Assembly: GCF_008121495.1 (NCBI RefSeq)
Contig: NZ_CP043051.1
Coordinates: forward strand, 2,375,001 to 2,439,000
Direction: 5' to 3'
DNA: 64,000 bases
From: Mediterraneibacter gnavus ATCC 29149
Lineage (GTDB): Bacteria; Bacillota; Clostridia; Lachnospirales; Lachnospiraceae
Shown here piece by piece: positions 25,402 through 35,430 of this stretch. The number at the start of each line of letters is the position of its first letter. The first letter of the stretch is position 1. The notes under the pieces were generated by a model, which had not been told where the DNA came from, made no database searches, and was given only the letters and a program-made list of their open reading frames with translations. Position numbers and translations under genes: made by a program.

Positions 25402-25449
25402 TTCATAAACATTACTGAGTAGAGAATCGACAAGGTCAGGAGGATAAAT

Positions 25450-26340
25450 ATGTCAATTTTTACAGGAGCAGGAGTTGCGATTATTACACCATTTCATGCA
25501 GATGGAAGTGTGAATTATGAAAAGCTGGACGAATTGATTCAGTTCCATTGTGATAACGGTACCGACGGTATTGTGATCTGCGGTACAACAGGGGAATCGT
25601 CTACATTGACGGAAGAGGAGCATATGGACTGCATCAAGTTTACGATCAGACAGACGAAAGGACGGATTCCGGTCATTGCAGGAACAGGTTCCAACTGTAC
25701 ACGGACTGCAGTCGAGATGTCAAGAGAAGCAGCCGAGAGCGGTGCGGATGGCGTACTTCTTGTAACCCCATATTATAATAAAGCGACACAGACGGGACTG
25801 ATTGCGCATTATAAGGCGATCGCGGCCGAGACAAAAGCGCCGATCATCTTGTACAGCGTAGCGAGCAGGACCGGAGTGAATATTGAGCCATCCACTGTAG
25901 CGACACTGGCGAAAGAGACTGACAACATTGTGGCAGTCAAGGAAGCATCCGGAAATATCTCACAGGTAGCGAAGATCTTGCAGCTGACAGACGGGAAAGT
26001 GGATGTATATTCAGGAAATGACGATCAGATCGTTCCGATCCTGTCACTGGGCGGAAAAGGTGTGATTTCTGTATTGTCCAATGTAGCTCCGAGAGAGACA
26101 CATGATATCTGTGCAAGCTTCTTTGCGGGAGATATTGCGGGAAGCCGGGCATTACAGCTGAAGGCACTTCCTCTGATCGAGGCACTGTTCTGCGAAGTGA
26201 ATCCGATCCCGGTGAAAAAAGCAGTGAATCTGATGGGAATGGAAGTCGGCGGATTGAGAATGCCGCTGACAGAGCTGAGTGAAGCACATACCGTGCAGCT
26301 GAAAAAAGCAATGCAGGAGTTCGGAATTCAGTTAGCATAA
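25450..26340 (+). CDS. dapA: 4-hydroxy-tetrahydrodipicolinate synthase
   Basis: 296 residues, TIM barrel. It condenses pyruvate with aspartate semialdehyde at the start of the lysine/diaminopimelate branch. GTTGESSTL holds the substrate-binding threonines. LLVTPYYNKATQ carries the catalytic tyrosine. The Schiff-base lysine is in VAVKEASGNI (about residue 162). AGGAGG precedes the ATG. A terminator separates it from dapB, so the two are not a simple operon. Confidence 0.96.
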   Translation: MSIFTGAGVAIITPFHADGSVNYEKLDELIQFHCDNGTDGIVICGTTGESSTLTEEEHMDCIKFTIRQTKGRIPVIAGTGSNCTRTAVEMSREAAESGADGVLLVTPYYNKATQTGLIAHYKAIAAETKAPIILYSVASRTGVNIEPSTVATLAKETDNIVAVKEASGNISQVAKILQLTDGKVDVYSGNDDQIVPILSLGGKGVISVLSNVAPRETHDICASFFAGDIAGSRALQLKALPLIEALFCEVNPIPVKKAVNLMGMEVGGLRMPLTELSEAHTVQLKKAMQEFGIQLA

Positions 26341-26349
26341 AAAATTGTT

Positions 26350-26399
26350 AAAAGGATATCATAGATTGAGCAAATAGCCAGAATGTGATATCCTTTTTT
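26350..26399 (+). terminator. Terminator between dapA and dapB
   Basis: AAAAGGATATCA (26350-26361) pairs with TGATATCCTTTT (26386-26397) and is followed by more T. A 24-base loop separates the arms. Confidence 0.8.
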
Positions 26400-26525
26400 G
26401 TATACCCATCCGGGTAAAGTCTGTCTTTTGCAGGCGTGTATTGCAAAGTCCGGATCGGTATAGCGTGAAAGAATAACGTTTTCCGGTGTGGAAAATGAAA
26501 GATACAGAACGAGGAGGAAATCAGG

Positions 26526-27284
26526 ATGATAAAGATAATCATGCATGGCTGCAATGGAAAAATGGGACAGGTGATCACAAAAATTGCGGAAGCAGACAGT
26601 AAAGTGGAGATTGTAGCAGGAGTGGATCAGTTTCAGGGAGTGCAGAATCCGTATCCGGTGTTTTCATCGATGGAAGCGTGTGATGCAGAGGCAGACGTAG
26701 TGATCGATTTTTCCAATGCGGCAGCAGTGGACGGACTTTTGGACTATTGTGTGAACAGACAGCTTCCGGTCGTACTTTGTACCACGGGACTTTCTGAAGC
26801 CCAGCTTGAAAAAGTAGAAAAAGCAGCAGAGCAGACAGCTGTTTTAAAATCAGCGAATATGTCCATGGGGATCAATCTGCTGATGAAACTCTTGAAAGAT
26901 GCCGCAAAAGTACTGGCGCCTGCGGGATATGATATTGAGCTGGTAGAGCGTCATCACAACCAGAAAGTGGATGCTCCAAGCGGTACTGCACTGGCGCTTG
27001 CGGATTCTGTCAATGAAGCGCTGGATCATGAATATACGTATGTATATGACAGAAGCCAGTACCGCAAAAAAAGAGAAGAGAAAGAAATCGGAATTTCAGC
27101 GGTTCGCGGCGGAACAATCGTGGGAGAGCATGAGGTGATCTTTGCAGGAATGGATGAAGTGATCGAATTTAAGCATACAGCATATTCCAGAAGCGTGTTT
27201 GGAAAAGGCGCGGTGGAAGCAGCCAAGTTCCTGGCGGGAAAAACAGCCGGCATGTATGATATGAGTGATGTGATTCAGTTTTAA
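26526..27284 (+). CDS. dapB: 4-hydroxy-tetrahydrodipicolinate reductase
   Basis: 252 residues. The N-terminal Rossmann motif GCNGKMGQV binds NAD(P)H. The catalytic and substrate block VERHHNQKVDAPSGTAL is intact. It makes tetrahydrodipicolinate for diaminopimelate and lysine. AGGAGG precedes the ATG. Placed 30 bases before fbp, with which it may be cotranscribed. Confidence 0.96.
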   Translation: MIKIIMHGCNGKMGQVITKIAEADSKVEIVAGVDQFQGVQNPYPVFSSMEACDAEADVVIDFSNAAAVDGLLDYCVNRQLPVVLCTTGLSEAQLEKVEKAAEQTAVLKSANMSMGINLLMKLLKDAAKVLAPAGYDIELVERHHNQKVDAPSGTALALADSVNEALDHEYTYVYDRSQYRKKREEKEIGISAVRGGTIVGEHEVIFAGMDEVIEFKHTAYSRSVFGKGAVEAAKFLAGKTAGMYDMSDVIQF

Positions 27285-27314
27285 TCAGAGTTTGAGTAAA
27301 GAGCGGGGAGTGTC

Positions 27315-29267
27315 ATGAAAGAATTAGAGACAAGATATCTGGAGCGGCTGTCGGATCTGTATCCGACGATCGCGGCGGCTTCTACAGAGATCATCAATCT
27401 GCAGGCAATCTTGAATCTTCCGAAAGGAACCGAGCATTTTCTGACGGATATTCATGGGGAATGGGAGGCGTTTTCCCATGTGCTGAAGAATGGATCCGGT
27501 GCGGTGCGAAGCAAAATCGAGGATGTATTTGGATATACGCTTGGGAAGCGGGAAAAGCAGGAGCTGGCTACTTTGATCTATTATCCAAAAGAGAAGACAG
27601 AGCAGGTAAAGCGGACCGAGAAGCATATGGAAGACTGGTATAAAATTCAGCTGTACCGTCTGATCGAGGTGAGCAAACGGGCAGCCAGTAAGTACACCCG
27701 TTCTAAAGTACGCAAGGCACTTCCGAAAGATTTTGCTTATGTCATAGAAGAACTGATCACGGAAAAGGCGGAGCTTCATGACAAGGAATCCTACTATAAT
27801 GAGATCATTCAGACGATCATCCGGATCGGCAGGGCAGAAGAATTTATCTGTGCGATCGCAGATCTGATCCAGAGGCTTGTGATTGATCATTTACATATTG
27901 TCGGTGATATTTATGACAGAGGACCGGGCCCGCATATTATCATGGATAAGCTGATGACCTATCATTCAGTGGATATTCAGTGGGGCAATCATGATGTGCT
28001 CTGGATGGGGGCGGCAGCAGGGCAAAGAGGCTGCATTGCCAATGTGATCCGGATCTGTGCCCGTTATGGGAATCTGGATATTCTGGAGGATGGATACGGG
28101 ATCAATCTTCTGCCTCTGGCGAATTTTGCACTTCGCATTTATGGGGACGACCCCTGTACCTGTTTCAGGCGCAAAGGAAGCGAACGCCTGCAAAAGGCGG
28201 AGATGGAGATGAATCTTCGGATGCACAAGGCAATTTCCGTGATACAGTTTAAGGTAGAAGGAAAACTGATTCTTCAGCATCCGGAATTTCAGATGGAAGA
28301 ACGTGCACTGCTGCACAGGATTGATTATAAAAAAGGCACGATCCTGCTGGATGGAAAAGAATATCCGTTAAAAGATGACAGGTTTCCGACCATTGATCCG
28401 GCAGCTCCGTATGAACTGACCGAAGAGGAAGAGGAGATTATGGAACGCCTGGAAAAAGCATTTGCAGGATGTGAAAAGCTGCAGAATCATATGCGGTTTT
28501 TGCTTGCAAAAGGTGGATTATACAAGGTGTATAACAACAATCTTTTGTATCACGGATGCGTACCGCTTAGAGAGGACGGATCTTTAAAGGAAGTACAGCT
28601 CTGTGGAAAAAGCTACCGTGGGAAAAGTCTGTATGATGCGCTGGAAGGCTATGTAAGAAAAGGCTTTTTCGCGCTGGATGAACAGGAAAAAGAGCAAGGA
28701 AAGAATATCATGTGGTGCATCTGGCAGCATCCGGATTCTCCGCTGTTCGGAAAAGACAAGATGGCGACCTTTGAGCGGTATTTTATCGAGGCAAAAGAGA
28801 CGCATCTGGAGAAAAAGAATCCGTATTACGAACTTCTGGAAAAAGAAGCGGTGGTAGACGAGATTCTGGAAGAGTTCGGACTGCACCCGGAGGGAGCCCA
28901 CATTGTCAACGGGCACGTTCCTGTAAAATGTAAAAACGGAGAAAGTCCGATCAAGTGTAATGGGAAAGTTCTGGTCATCGATGGAGGTTTTTCCAGGGCG
29001 TATCAGAAAGAGACGGGAATTGCAGGGTATACCCTTGTCTACAACTCCTATGGTCTTGTTCTGGTTGCCCATGAGCCTTTTGAGTCGAAAGAGGCTGCGG
29101 TGGAAAAGGGAAGCGATATTCATTCGGATTACATGGTAGTGAAACGGGTGACAGAACGCCGTCTCGTTGGAAATACAGATATCGGCACCGAATTAAAAGA
29201 GCAGGTAGCAGATCTGGAGTCGCTGCTTGCAGCCTACAGAAGCGGTCAGGTGATTGAGAAACTATAA
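27315..29267 (+). CDS. fbp: Fructose-1,6-bisphosphatase, class III (Firmicutes type)
   Basis: 650 residues, the usual length of the class III enzyme. Calcineurin-like metal-binding motifs GDIYDRGPGP and WGNHDVLWMGAA are present, and a C-terminal histidine block reads HIVNGHVPVK. It removes the 1-phosphate in gluconeogenesis. GGGGAG precedes the ATG. It sits between dapB and a sigma factor gene, all on the same strand with short gaps. Confidence 0.95.
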   Translation: MKELETRYLERLSDLYPTIAAASTEIINLQAILNLPKGTEHFLTDIHGEWEAFSHVLKNGSGAVRSKIEDVFGYTLGKREKQELATLIYYPKEKTEQVKRTEKHMEDWYKIQLYRLIEVSKRAASKYTRSKVRKALPKDFAYVIEELITEKAELHDKESYYNEIIQTIIRIGRAEEFICAIADLIQRLVIDHLHIVGDIYDRGPGPHIIMDKLMTYHSVDIQWGNHDVLWMGAAAGQRGCIANVIRICARYGNLDILEDGYGINLLPLANFALRIYGDDPCTCFRRKGSERLQKAEMEMNLRMHKAISVIQFKVEGKLILQHPEFQMEERALLHRIDYKKGTILLDGKEYPLKDDRFPTIDPAAPYELTEEEEEIMERLEKAFAGCEKLQNHMRFLLAKGGLYKVYNNNLLYHGCVPLREDGSLKEVQLCGKSYRGKSLYDALEGYVRKGFFALDEQEKEQGKNIMWCIWQHPDSPLFGKDKMATFERYFIEAKETHLEKKNPYYELLEKEAVVDEILEEFGLHPEGAHIVNGHVPVKCKNGESPIKCNGKVLVIDGGFSRAYQKETGIAGYTLVYNSYGLVLVAHEPFESKEAAVEKGSDIHSDYMVVKRVTERRLVGNTDIGTELKEQVADLESLLAAYRSGQVIEKL

Positions 29268-29303
29268 GCAGAGACTTACGTGAAAAGAAAGGCATGAAAA
29301 TAT

Positions 29304-30197
29304 ATGAGTAAAGAGATAGAAAGGGAACTGTTGGAGGAAGAACTGGATCTGGGAGCAGAAACAGAGGATCTGGTGCCGGATTCGGTGGATATGACGGAAC
29401 CGTTAAAGATTTATTTAAAAGAGATCGGCAGGATCCCGCTGCTTACAGCAGAGGAAGAACTGGAGCTTGGCAGACAGATCGCAGAAGGAGATACAGAAGC
29501 ACGACGAAAGATGGAGGAAGCAAATCTGCGTCTGGTGGTTGCGGTGGCAAAGCATTATGCCGGAAAAGGAATGCAGTTTATGGATCTGATCCAGGAAGGT
29601 AATATCGGTCTGATGCGTGCAGTGGAAAAATTTGACTACACAAAGGGCAGTAAATTTTCCACCTATGCGGTATGGTGGATCAAAGAAGCCATTCTGCGGG
29701 CGCTGGATTCTCAGTCCAGAGAGATTCGTGTGCCGGTCCGTGTGGCTCAGAATATGAATAAGATCAGCAAAACAGAGCGGAAGATGGAACAGACACTCGG
29801 GCGTGAAGTGGCAGCAGAGGAGATTGCAAAAGAGCTGCATATGACAACAGAAGAAGTAGAGCGCATGCAGAGCTATATCAAGAATCCGGTTTCTCTGGAG
29901 ACTCCGGTGGGAGATGAAGAGAACAGCAATCTGGAAGACTTTATTGAAGATACACAGGAGCCGACTCCGGAGGAGGCTGTTGCGGCACTGGTACAGAAAG
30001 AAGAAGTGCAGGAGATGCTTTCCACGCTGACAGAAAAAGAGCAGAAAATCTTAAGACTCCGCTACGGTCTGGAGGACGGCAATGTACATACGCTCGAAGA
30101 AACCGGACAGATACTCGGCGTGACCAGAGAACGGATCCGTCAGCTGGAGTCAAGAGCATTGGAAAAACTGAGAAAATCAGCAGGACCAAGAGCATAA
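29304..30197 (+). CDS. Sigma-70 family RNA polymerase sigma factor (short, primary-like)
   Basis: 297 residues. Region 1.2 ([20 protein letters not shown]), region 2 ([32 protein letters not shown]), region 3 and region 4 with the -35 recognition helix ([19 protein letters not shown]) are all present. Region 1.1 is missing and the whole is shorter than a usual SigA of about 370 residues. It is therefore probably a second primary-like (group 2) factor, not necessarily the housekeeping one. AAAGG lies 11 bases before the ATG. Confidence 0.88.
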   Translation: MSKEIERELLEEELDLGAETEDLVPDSVDMTEPLKIYLKEIGRIPLLTAEEELELGRQIAEGDTEARRKMEEANLRLVVAVAKHYAGKGMQFMDLIQEGNIGLMRAVEKFDYTKGSKFSTYAVWWIKEAILRALDSQSREIRVPVRVAQNMNKISKTERKMEQTLGREVAAEEIAKELHMTTEEVERMQSYIKNPVSLETPVGDEENSNLEDFIEDTQEPTPEEAVAALVQKEEVQEMLSTLTEKEQKILRLRYGLEDGNVHTLEETGQILGVTRERIRQLESRALEKLRKSAGPRA

Positions 30198-30281
30198 AAA
30201 AGAAAAAAATTCCATTCATAAAATATTAAAAAAAGGAAAACTTAACAGTGTAAGACTATATTTTATGAAAGGAAGAAGATT

Positions 30282-30635
30282 ATGAAAAACAGAAAAAAAC
30301 TGCTTGTATTGCTGATGTGTACCTGTATGCTTCTGGGCACGACTGCATGTGGAAACAGAAGAGATACACAGAGCGATACAACAATGAATGATGCAACTGA
30401 CAAAACAAAGGACAACAATGACAAGACAGACAGAAATGAAAACCGTACAGATGACAACAGTAACGGAAAAGCAGACAACGTGGTAGATGATGTCACAGAC
30501 GGTGTGAATGATGTAGTGGATGGTGTGACCAATGGAGTGGATGATCTGACAAGGGGAGCTACGGATGCGGTAGATGATGCTGCGGATGGAATGACCAAAG
30601 ATCATAACACACAGAACCGGGAGAATAACAAGTAG
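30282..30635 (+). CDS. Small lipoprotein with Asp/Val-rich repeats
   Basis: 117 residues. The signal peptide ends in the lipobox LLGTTAC, giving lipidated Cys 25 and surface anchoring. The mature part is highly polar (many D, N, K, T). It contains degenerate 7-residue repeats of the DVVDGVT / GVDDLTR / AVDDAAD kind between about residues 65 and 102, which could form an amphipathic helix. No known function. AAAGGAAG precedes the ATG. A terminator follows. Confidence 0.75.
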   Translation: MKNRKKLLVLLMCTCMLLGTTACGNRRDTQSDTTMNDATDKTKDNNDKTDRNENRTDDNSNGKADNVVDDVTDGVNDVVDGVTNGVDDLTRGATDAVDDAADGMTKDHNTQNRENNK

Positions 30636-30655
30636 GTTTTGAATACCGGATAAAC

Positions 30656-30690
30656 AAGTGCTGCAGAAGAAGTTTTTGCAGCACTTTTCT
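30656..30690 (+). terminator. Terminator after the small lipoprotein gene
   Basis: AAGTGCTGCA (30656-30665) pairs with TGCAGCACTT (30677-30686), followed by TTCT. Confidence 0.8.
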
Positions 30691-30707
30691 ATAAAAGGAG
30701 AATTGTG

Positions 30708-31475
30708 ATGAAGTTCAGACCTTGTATTGATATACATAACGGAAAAGTAAAACAGATCGTCGGCGGCAGCTTAAAAGATGAAGGCGATATGGCACAGACC
30801 AATTTTACTTCAGAACAGGATGCAGCCTGGTATGCAGAAAAATATAAACAGGATGGACTCAAAGGAGGGCATATCATTCTGCTCAATTCCAGAGATTCCG
30901 AATATTTTGAGGCAACGAAAGCGCAGGCGCTTCTGGCGCTTTCGGTATATCCGGGAGGGATGCAGATCGGCGGCGGTATCACGGCGGAAAATGCGGAAGA
31001 ATATCTGGATGCAGGCGCCAGCCATGTGATCGTAACCTCTTATATATTTCGTGAAGGAGAGGTGGATCGCAGCCGTTTGAGACGACTGAAAGAGATGGTC
31101 GGAAAAGAGAGGATAGTGCTGGATCTGAGCTGCCGGAAAAAGGGGGATGAATATTACATCGTGACAAACCGGTGGCAGACGTTTACCAGAGAAAAACTGT
31201 CAGAAGAATTGCTTGATGAAATGGCGCAGTACTGTGATGAATTTCTGGTACACGGTGTGGATGTGGAAGGAAAATCTTCCGGAGTGGAAGGAGAACTTGT
31301 AGAACTGCTTGGCAGATGGGAAGGGATTCCTGTTACTTATGCGGGCGGGATCGGAAGTATGGAAGAACTGGAAAAATTCAAAAATCTTGGACATGGAAAG
31401 CTGGATTTTACGATCGGAAGTGCACTGGATCTGTTTGGAGGGACAATTCCTTATAAAAATCTGCTCTGTTTGTAA
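30708..31475 (+). CDS. HisA-like isomerase of the eukaryotic type
   Basis: 255 residues, TIM barrel. The sequence begins MKFRPCIDIHNGKVKQIVGG and has GGMQIGGGITAENAEEYLDAGASHVIVTSYIF and LVHGVDVEGKSSGVEGELVELLG. These fit the yeast HIS6-like branch of ProFAR isomerase rather than the standard bacterial HisA. It would catalyse the ProFAR to PRFAR step of histidine synthesis. AAAAGGAG lies 7 bases before the ATG at 30708. It stands alone, with no other his gene near. Confidence 0.85.
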   Translation: MKFRPCIDIHNGKVKQIVGGSLKDEGDMAQTNFTSEQDAAWYAEKYKQDGLKGGHIILLNSRDSEYFEATKAQALLALSVYPGGMQIGGGITAENAEEYLDAGASHVIVTSYIFREGEVDRSRLRRLKEMVGKERIVLDLSCRKKGDEYYIVTNRWQTFTREKLSEELLDEMAQYCDEFLVHGVDVEGKSSGVEGELVELLGRWEGIPVTYAGGIGSMEELEKFKNLGHGKLDFTIGSALDLFGGTIPYKNLLCL

Positions 31476-31513
31476 ATGAAATGTAAACAAAGCGGAACAA
31501 AAACATGAATTGG

Positions 31514-31542
31514 TTGAATTCATGGAAAGTTAGTGATAGAAT
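31514..31542 (+). promoter_or_regulatory. Sigma-A promoter of secA
   Basis: TTGAAT (31514-31519), 17 bases, TAGAAT (31537-31542). Confidence 0.7.
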
Positions 31543-31583
31543 GGTAGGCAGAGTAAATTTAGACAAGGAGCAGATTGCAGATT

Positions 31584-34154
31584 ATGGGTTTAATGGATAA
31601 AATTTTCGGGACTCACAGCCAGCACGAGCTGAAGAGAATCTATCCGATCGTGGATCGCATTGAGGCGCTGGAGCCAGAGATGAAAGCACTTTCGGATGCG
31701 GAATTAAAGGATAAGACAAGAGAGTTTAAAGAACGTCTCAAAGAGGGAGAGACACTGGATGATATTCTCCCGGAGGCATATGCAGTTGTAAGAGAAGGTG
31801 CATATAGAAGTATGGGGATGCGCCATTACCGGGTACAGCTGATCGGCGGTATCATCCTGCATCAGGGACGTATTGCAGAGATGCGTACAGGTGAAGGTAA
31901 GACACTGGTATCCACACTTCCGGCATATCTGAATGCGCTGGAAGAAAAAGGAGTTCACATTGTCACAGTCAATGATTATCTGGCAAAGCGTGATGCCGAG
32001 TGGATGGGAAAAGTACACGAATTTCTGGGACTGACAGTCGGTGTGGTTCTCAATGATATGGACAATGATGAGCGCCGTGCGGCATATAATTGTGATATTA
32101 CATATGTAACGAACAACGAACTGGGATTTGATTATCTGAGAGACAACATGGTGATCTACAAGGAACAGCTTGTACAAAGAGGGCTGAACTTTGCGGTTAT
32201 CGATGAGGTTGACTCTGTATTGATCGATGAAGCCAGAACTCCGCTGATCATTTCCGGACAGAGTAATAAATCTACAAAATTGTATGAGGCATGCGATATT
32301 CTGGCACGCCAGCTGGAAAGAGGAGAAGCAAGCGGTGAGTTTTCCAAGATCAATGCGATCATGGGAGAAGATATTGAAGAGTCCGGAGATTTTATTGTCA
32401 ACGAGAAAGAAAAGGTTGTCAATCTGACAGAAGACGGTGTGAAGAAGGTAGAAAACTTCTTCCATATCGAGAACCTGGCAGATCCGGAGAATCTGGAGAT
32501 TCAGCACAACATCATTCTGGCGCTGCGTGCGCATAACCTGATGTTCCGCGATCAGGATTACGTGGTGACTCAGGAGGGAGAGGTTATGATCGTGGATGAG
32601 TTCACCGGACGTATCATGCCGGGAAGACGGTATTCGGACGGACTGCATCAGGCGATCGAAGCAAAAGAGCATGTGAAGGTCAGAAGAGAGAGCAAGACAC
32701 TGGCAACTATTACATTCCAGAACCTGTTCAACAAGTATGAGAAGAAGAGCGGTATGACAGGTACTGCCTTGACTGAGGAAAAAGAGTTCCGTGATATTTA
32801 CGGAATGGACGTTGTAGAGATCCCGACCAACCGTCCGGTTCAGAGAAAAGATCTCGAAGACGCAGTATATAAGACAAAACAGGAAAAATACCACGCAGTC
32901 GTTGAAGCCGTGAAAGAAGCGCATGCAACGGGACAGCCGGTCCTGGTTGGTACAATCACGATCGAGGTTTCAGAGCTGCTCAGCAAAATGCTGAAAAAAG
33001 AAGGAATTCAGCATAAGGTATTGAATGCCAAGTATCATGAACTGGAAGCAGAAATCGTGGCAGATGCGGGACAGCACGGAGCAGTCACGATTGCGACCAA
33101 CATGGCCGGACGTGGTACGGATATCAAGCTGGATGATGCTGCAAGAGAGGCCGGAGGTCTTAAGATCATCGGTACAGAGCGTCATGAATCCAGACGTATT
33201 GACAACCAGCTGCGCGGACGTTCCGGACGACAGGGAGATCCGGGAGAATCCCGTTTCTATATTTCTCTGGAGGATGATCTGATGCGTCTGTTTGGTTCTG
33301 AACGTCTGATGAGTGTATTCAACACACTTGGTGTAGAGGACGGAGAACAGATCGAGCATAAGATGCTCTCCAGTGCGATTGAGAAAGCACAGAAGAAGAT
33401 CGAGGGCAATAACTTTGGAATCCGTAAGAATCTGCTGGAATACGATCAGGTTATGAATGAGCAGAGAGAGATCATTTATGAGGAAAGACGTCGTGTTCTG
33501 GACGGAGAGAGCATGCGAGATACCATCTACAATATGATGACAGAATATGTAGAAAATATGACAGACCGCTTTGCCGCACCGGATGCAGATTCGGAAGAAT
33601 GGGATCTGGCAGGACTGGAGCTGACACTTCACGGGGAGATTCCGATGCTGAAGATGCCGGATGCAGAGGAAGTCAAGGACATGAGACAGAAAGAGCTCAA
33701 GCATACATTGAAAGAGCGTGCTGTAAAAGCATACGAGGAGAAAGAAGCAGAATTCCCGGAAGCAGAGCAGCTGCGTGAGATGGAGCGAGTGGTACTGTTA
33801 AAGGCAATCGATACACGCTGGATGGATCACATCGATGATATGGATCAGCTCCGTCAGGGAATCGGTCTGCAGGCATACGGACAGAGAGATCCACTGGTAG
33901 AATATAAGATGATGGGATACGATATGTTCGGCGAGATGACCAATTCCATCGCAGAGACGACGATCCGTACCTTATTCCATATCCGGATCGAGCAGAAGGT
34001 AGAAAGAGAGCAGGTGGCACAGGCGACCGGAACAAACAAAGATGACAGCGCATCACACACTCCGAAAAAACGGGAAGAGAAAAAGGTTTATCCAAATGAT
34101 CCATGCCCGTGCGGAAGTGGCAAGAAGTACAAACAGTGCTGCGGAAGAAAATAG
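31584..34154 (+). CDS. secA: Preprotein translocase ATPase SecA
   Basis: 856 residues. Walker A is in [39 protein letters not shown] is the DEAD-type Walker B. The preprotein-crosslinking domain, the second helicase half ([27 protein letters not shown]) and the C-terminal zinc motif [13 protein letters not shown] are present. It drives secretion through SecYEG. The start at 31584 (MGLMDKIFG) fits family N-termini; AAGGAG lies 13 bases upstream, with a TTG at 31575 as an alternative. Confidence 0.97.
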   Translation: MGLMDKIFGTHSQHELKRIYPIVDRIEALEPEMKALSDAELKDKTREFKERLKEGETLDDILPEAYAVVREGAYRSMGMRHYRVQLIGGIILHQGRIAEMRTGEGKTLVSTLPAYLNALEEKGVHIVTVNDYLAKRDAEWMGKVHEFLGLTVGVVLNDMDNDERRAAYNCDITYVTNNELGFDYLRDNMVIYKEQLVQRGLNFAVIDEVDSVLIDEARTPLIISGQSNKSTKLYEACDILARQLERGEASGEFSKINAIMGEDIEESGDFIVNEKEKVVNLTEDGVKKVENFFHIENLADPENLEIQHNIILALRAHNLMFRDQDYVVTQEGEVMIVDEFTGRIMPGRRYSDGLHQAIEAKEHVKVRRESKTLATITFQNLFNKYEKKSGMTGTALTEEKEFRDIYGMDVVEIPTNRPVQRKDLEDAVYKTKQEKYHAVVEAVKEAHATGQPVLVGTITIEVSELLSKMLKKEGIQHKVLNAKYHELEAEIVADAGQHGAVTIATNMAGRGTDIKLDDAAREAGGLKIIGTERHESRRIDNQLRGRSGRQGDPGESRFYISLEDDLMRLFGSERLMSVFNTLGVEDGEQIEHKMLSSAIEKAQKKIEGNNFGIRKNLLEYDQVMNEQREIIYEERRRVLDGESMRDTIYNMMTEYVENMTDRFAAPDADSEEWDLAGLELTLHGEIPMLKMPDAEEVKDMRQKELKHTLKERAVKAYEEKEAEFPEAEQLREMERVVLLKAIDTRWMDHIDDMDQLRQGIGLQAYGQRDPLVEYKMMGYDMFGEMTNSIAETTIRTLFHIRIEQKVEREQVAQATGTNKDDSASHTPKKREEKKVYPNDPCPCGSGKKYKQCCGRK

Positions 34155-34181
34155 TAACCAGGTAAGTGCCTGAATATTTTG

Positions 34182-34234
34182 TTGACTGTGTGTATACTGC
34201 ATCAGACATTGTGCTGCAATATATACACAGTCAA
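34182..34234 (+). promoter_or_regulatory. Inverted repeat between secA and prfB
   Basis: TTGACTGTGTGTATA (34182-34196) pairs with TATACACAGTCAA (34222-34234), with two extra bases in the left arm. No T run follows, so it is not an ordinary terminator. The left arm contains TTGACT and TATACT too close together for one promoter. It could be an operator or an RNA stem between two cotranscribed genes. Confidence 0.4.
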
Positions 34235-34279
34235 TGTTGATTTAAAACAGATTTTTGAAAAAAGAAAGAGGTGATCAAG

Positions 34280-35393
34280 GTGGTTTTATTAGATGAACTG
34301 AAAGTAAGACTGAGTGCATACGAAGAGCCGCTGAAAGATTTGAGGGATTCACTTTGACTTAGCGTCAAAGAAAGAACGAATTGAGGAATTAGAAAGAACG
34401 ATCGAGGAGCCGGGATTCTGGGATAATCCGGATCAGTCCAGACAGACGATGCAGGTATTGAAAAGTCTTCAGGATTCGGTAAAGCAGATTGAGCAGATGT
34501 ACGCAGATTATGAGGATCTGGGACTGCTGATTGAGATGAGTCAGGAGGAACAGGACGAAGAGACGGTGCAGGAGATCGAGGAAGAACTGCTCCGTTTTGA
34601 AGGAGAGTTTGAAGAGCTGAGGATCCAGACACTTCTGACCGGAGAGTATGACAGAGATCATGCGATCGTTACGCTTCACGCCGGAGCAGGCGGAACAGAA
34701 TCCTGTGACTGGGCAAACATGCTTTACAGAATGTACACCAGATGGGCAGAGAAAAAGGGATTTTCCGTAGAAGTTCTGGATTATCTGGAAGGAGATGTTG
34801 CGGGAATCAAAGGCGTGACATTTGAAGTACGAGGAGAGAATGCTTACGGATATCTGCGCTCTGAAAAAGGGGTGCACAGACTGGTCAGAATTTCTCCGTT
34901 TAATGCGGCCGGAAAGCGGCAGACTTCTTTTGCATCCTGTGATGTGATTCCGGATATTGAGGAAGATATTGATATTGAGATCAATGATGACGATATCAGG
35001 ATCGACACATATCGTTCCAGCGGAGCAGGTGGACAGCATATCAATAAGACTTCTTCGGCAATCCGTATCACGCATTTCCCGACAGGAATTGTTGTTCAGT
35101 GTCAGAATGAGCGTTCTCAGCACATGAATAAAGACAAAGCCATGCAAATGCTCAAAGCCAAGCTGTATCTGATGAAGCAGCAGGAGCAAGCAGACAAAGT
35201 GTCCGGTATTCGCGGTGAGATCAAGGAGATCGGATTCGGAAGCCAGATCCGTTCCTATGTCATGCAGCCGTATACACTGGTGAAGGATCACCGTACGAAT
35301 ATGGAGATCAGCAATGTGAACGGTGTGCTGGACGGCAACCTGGATCCGTTTATCAACGCATATTTAAGTGCTCCGAAAAACCCGGAAGAGTAG
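34280..35393 (+). CDS. prfB: Peptide chain release factor 2, with programmed +1 frameshift
   Basis: 370 residues when read as 34280-34354 joined to 34356-35393. A GTG start follows AGAGGTGAT. After 25 codons the frame meets CTT TGA C. Slippage by one base reads CTT-T-GAC and continues as DLASKKERIEELE. RF2 features follow: the SPF codon-recognition motif (RISPFNAAGKRQTSF) and the GGQ peptide-release motif (SSGAGGQHINKTSSAIRITH). It releases chains at UGA and UAA. Efficiency of slippage is set by RF2 level, so the gene regulates itself. Confidence 0.96.
34342..34358 (+). other. RF2 programmed +1 frameshift site
   Basis: Internal ribosome-site-like GAGGG (34342-34346), then CTTTGAC (34352-34358) with the in-frame TGA at 34355-34357. 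This is the classical arrangement; the spacing from the purine block to CTT is a little longer than in E. coli. Confidence 0.92.
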
Positions 35394-35430
35394 GACAGAT
35401 GCAGAAAAAAGAACAGGAAGGAAGGCGAAT

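Noticed and set aside
25350..25450. Lysine riboswitch or T-box before dapA
   Set aside because: A consensus promoter at 25373-25401 leaves a leader of under 45 bases, too short for either element.
31704..32924. 406-codon open frame antisense to secA
   Set aside because: secA is unmistakable on the plus strand; the antisense frame lacks a start site and domains.
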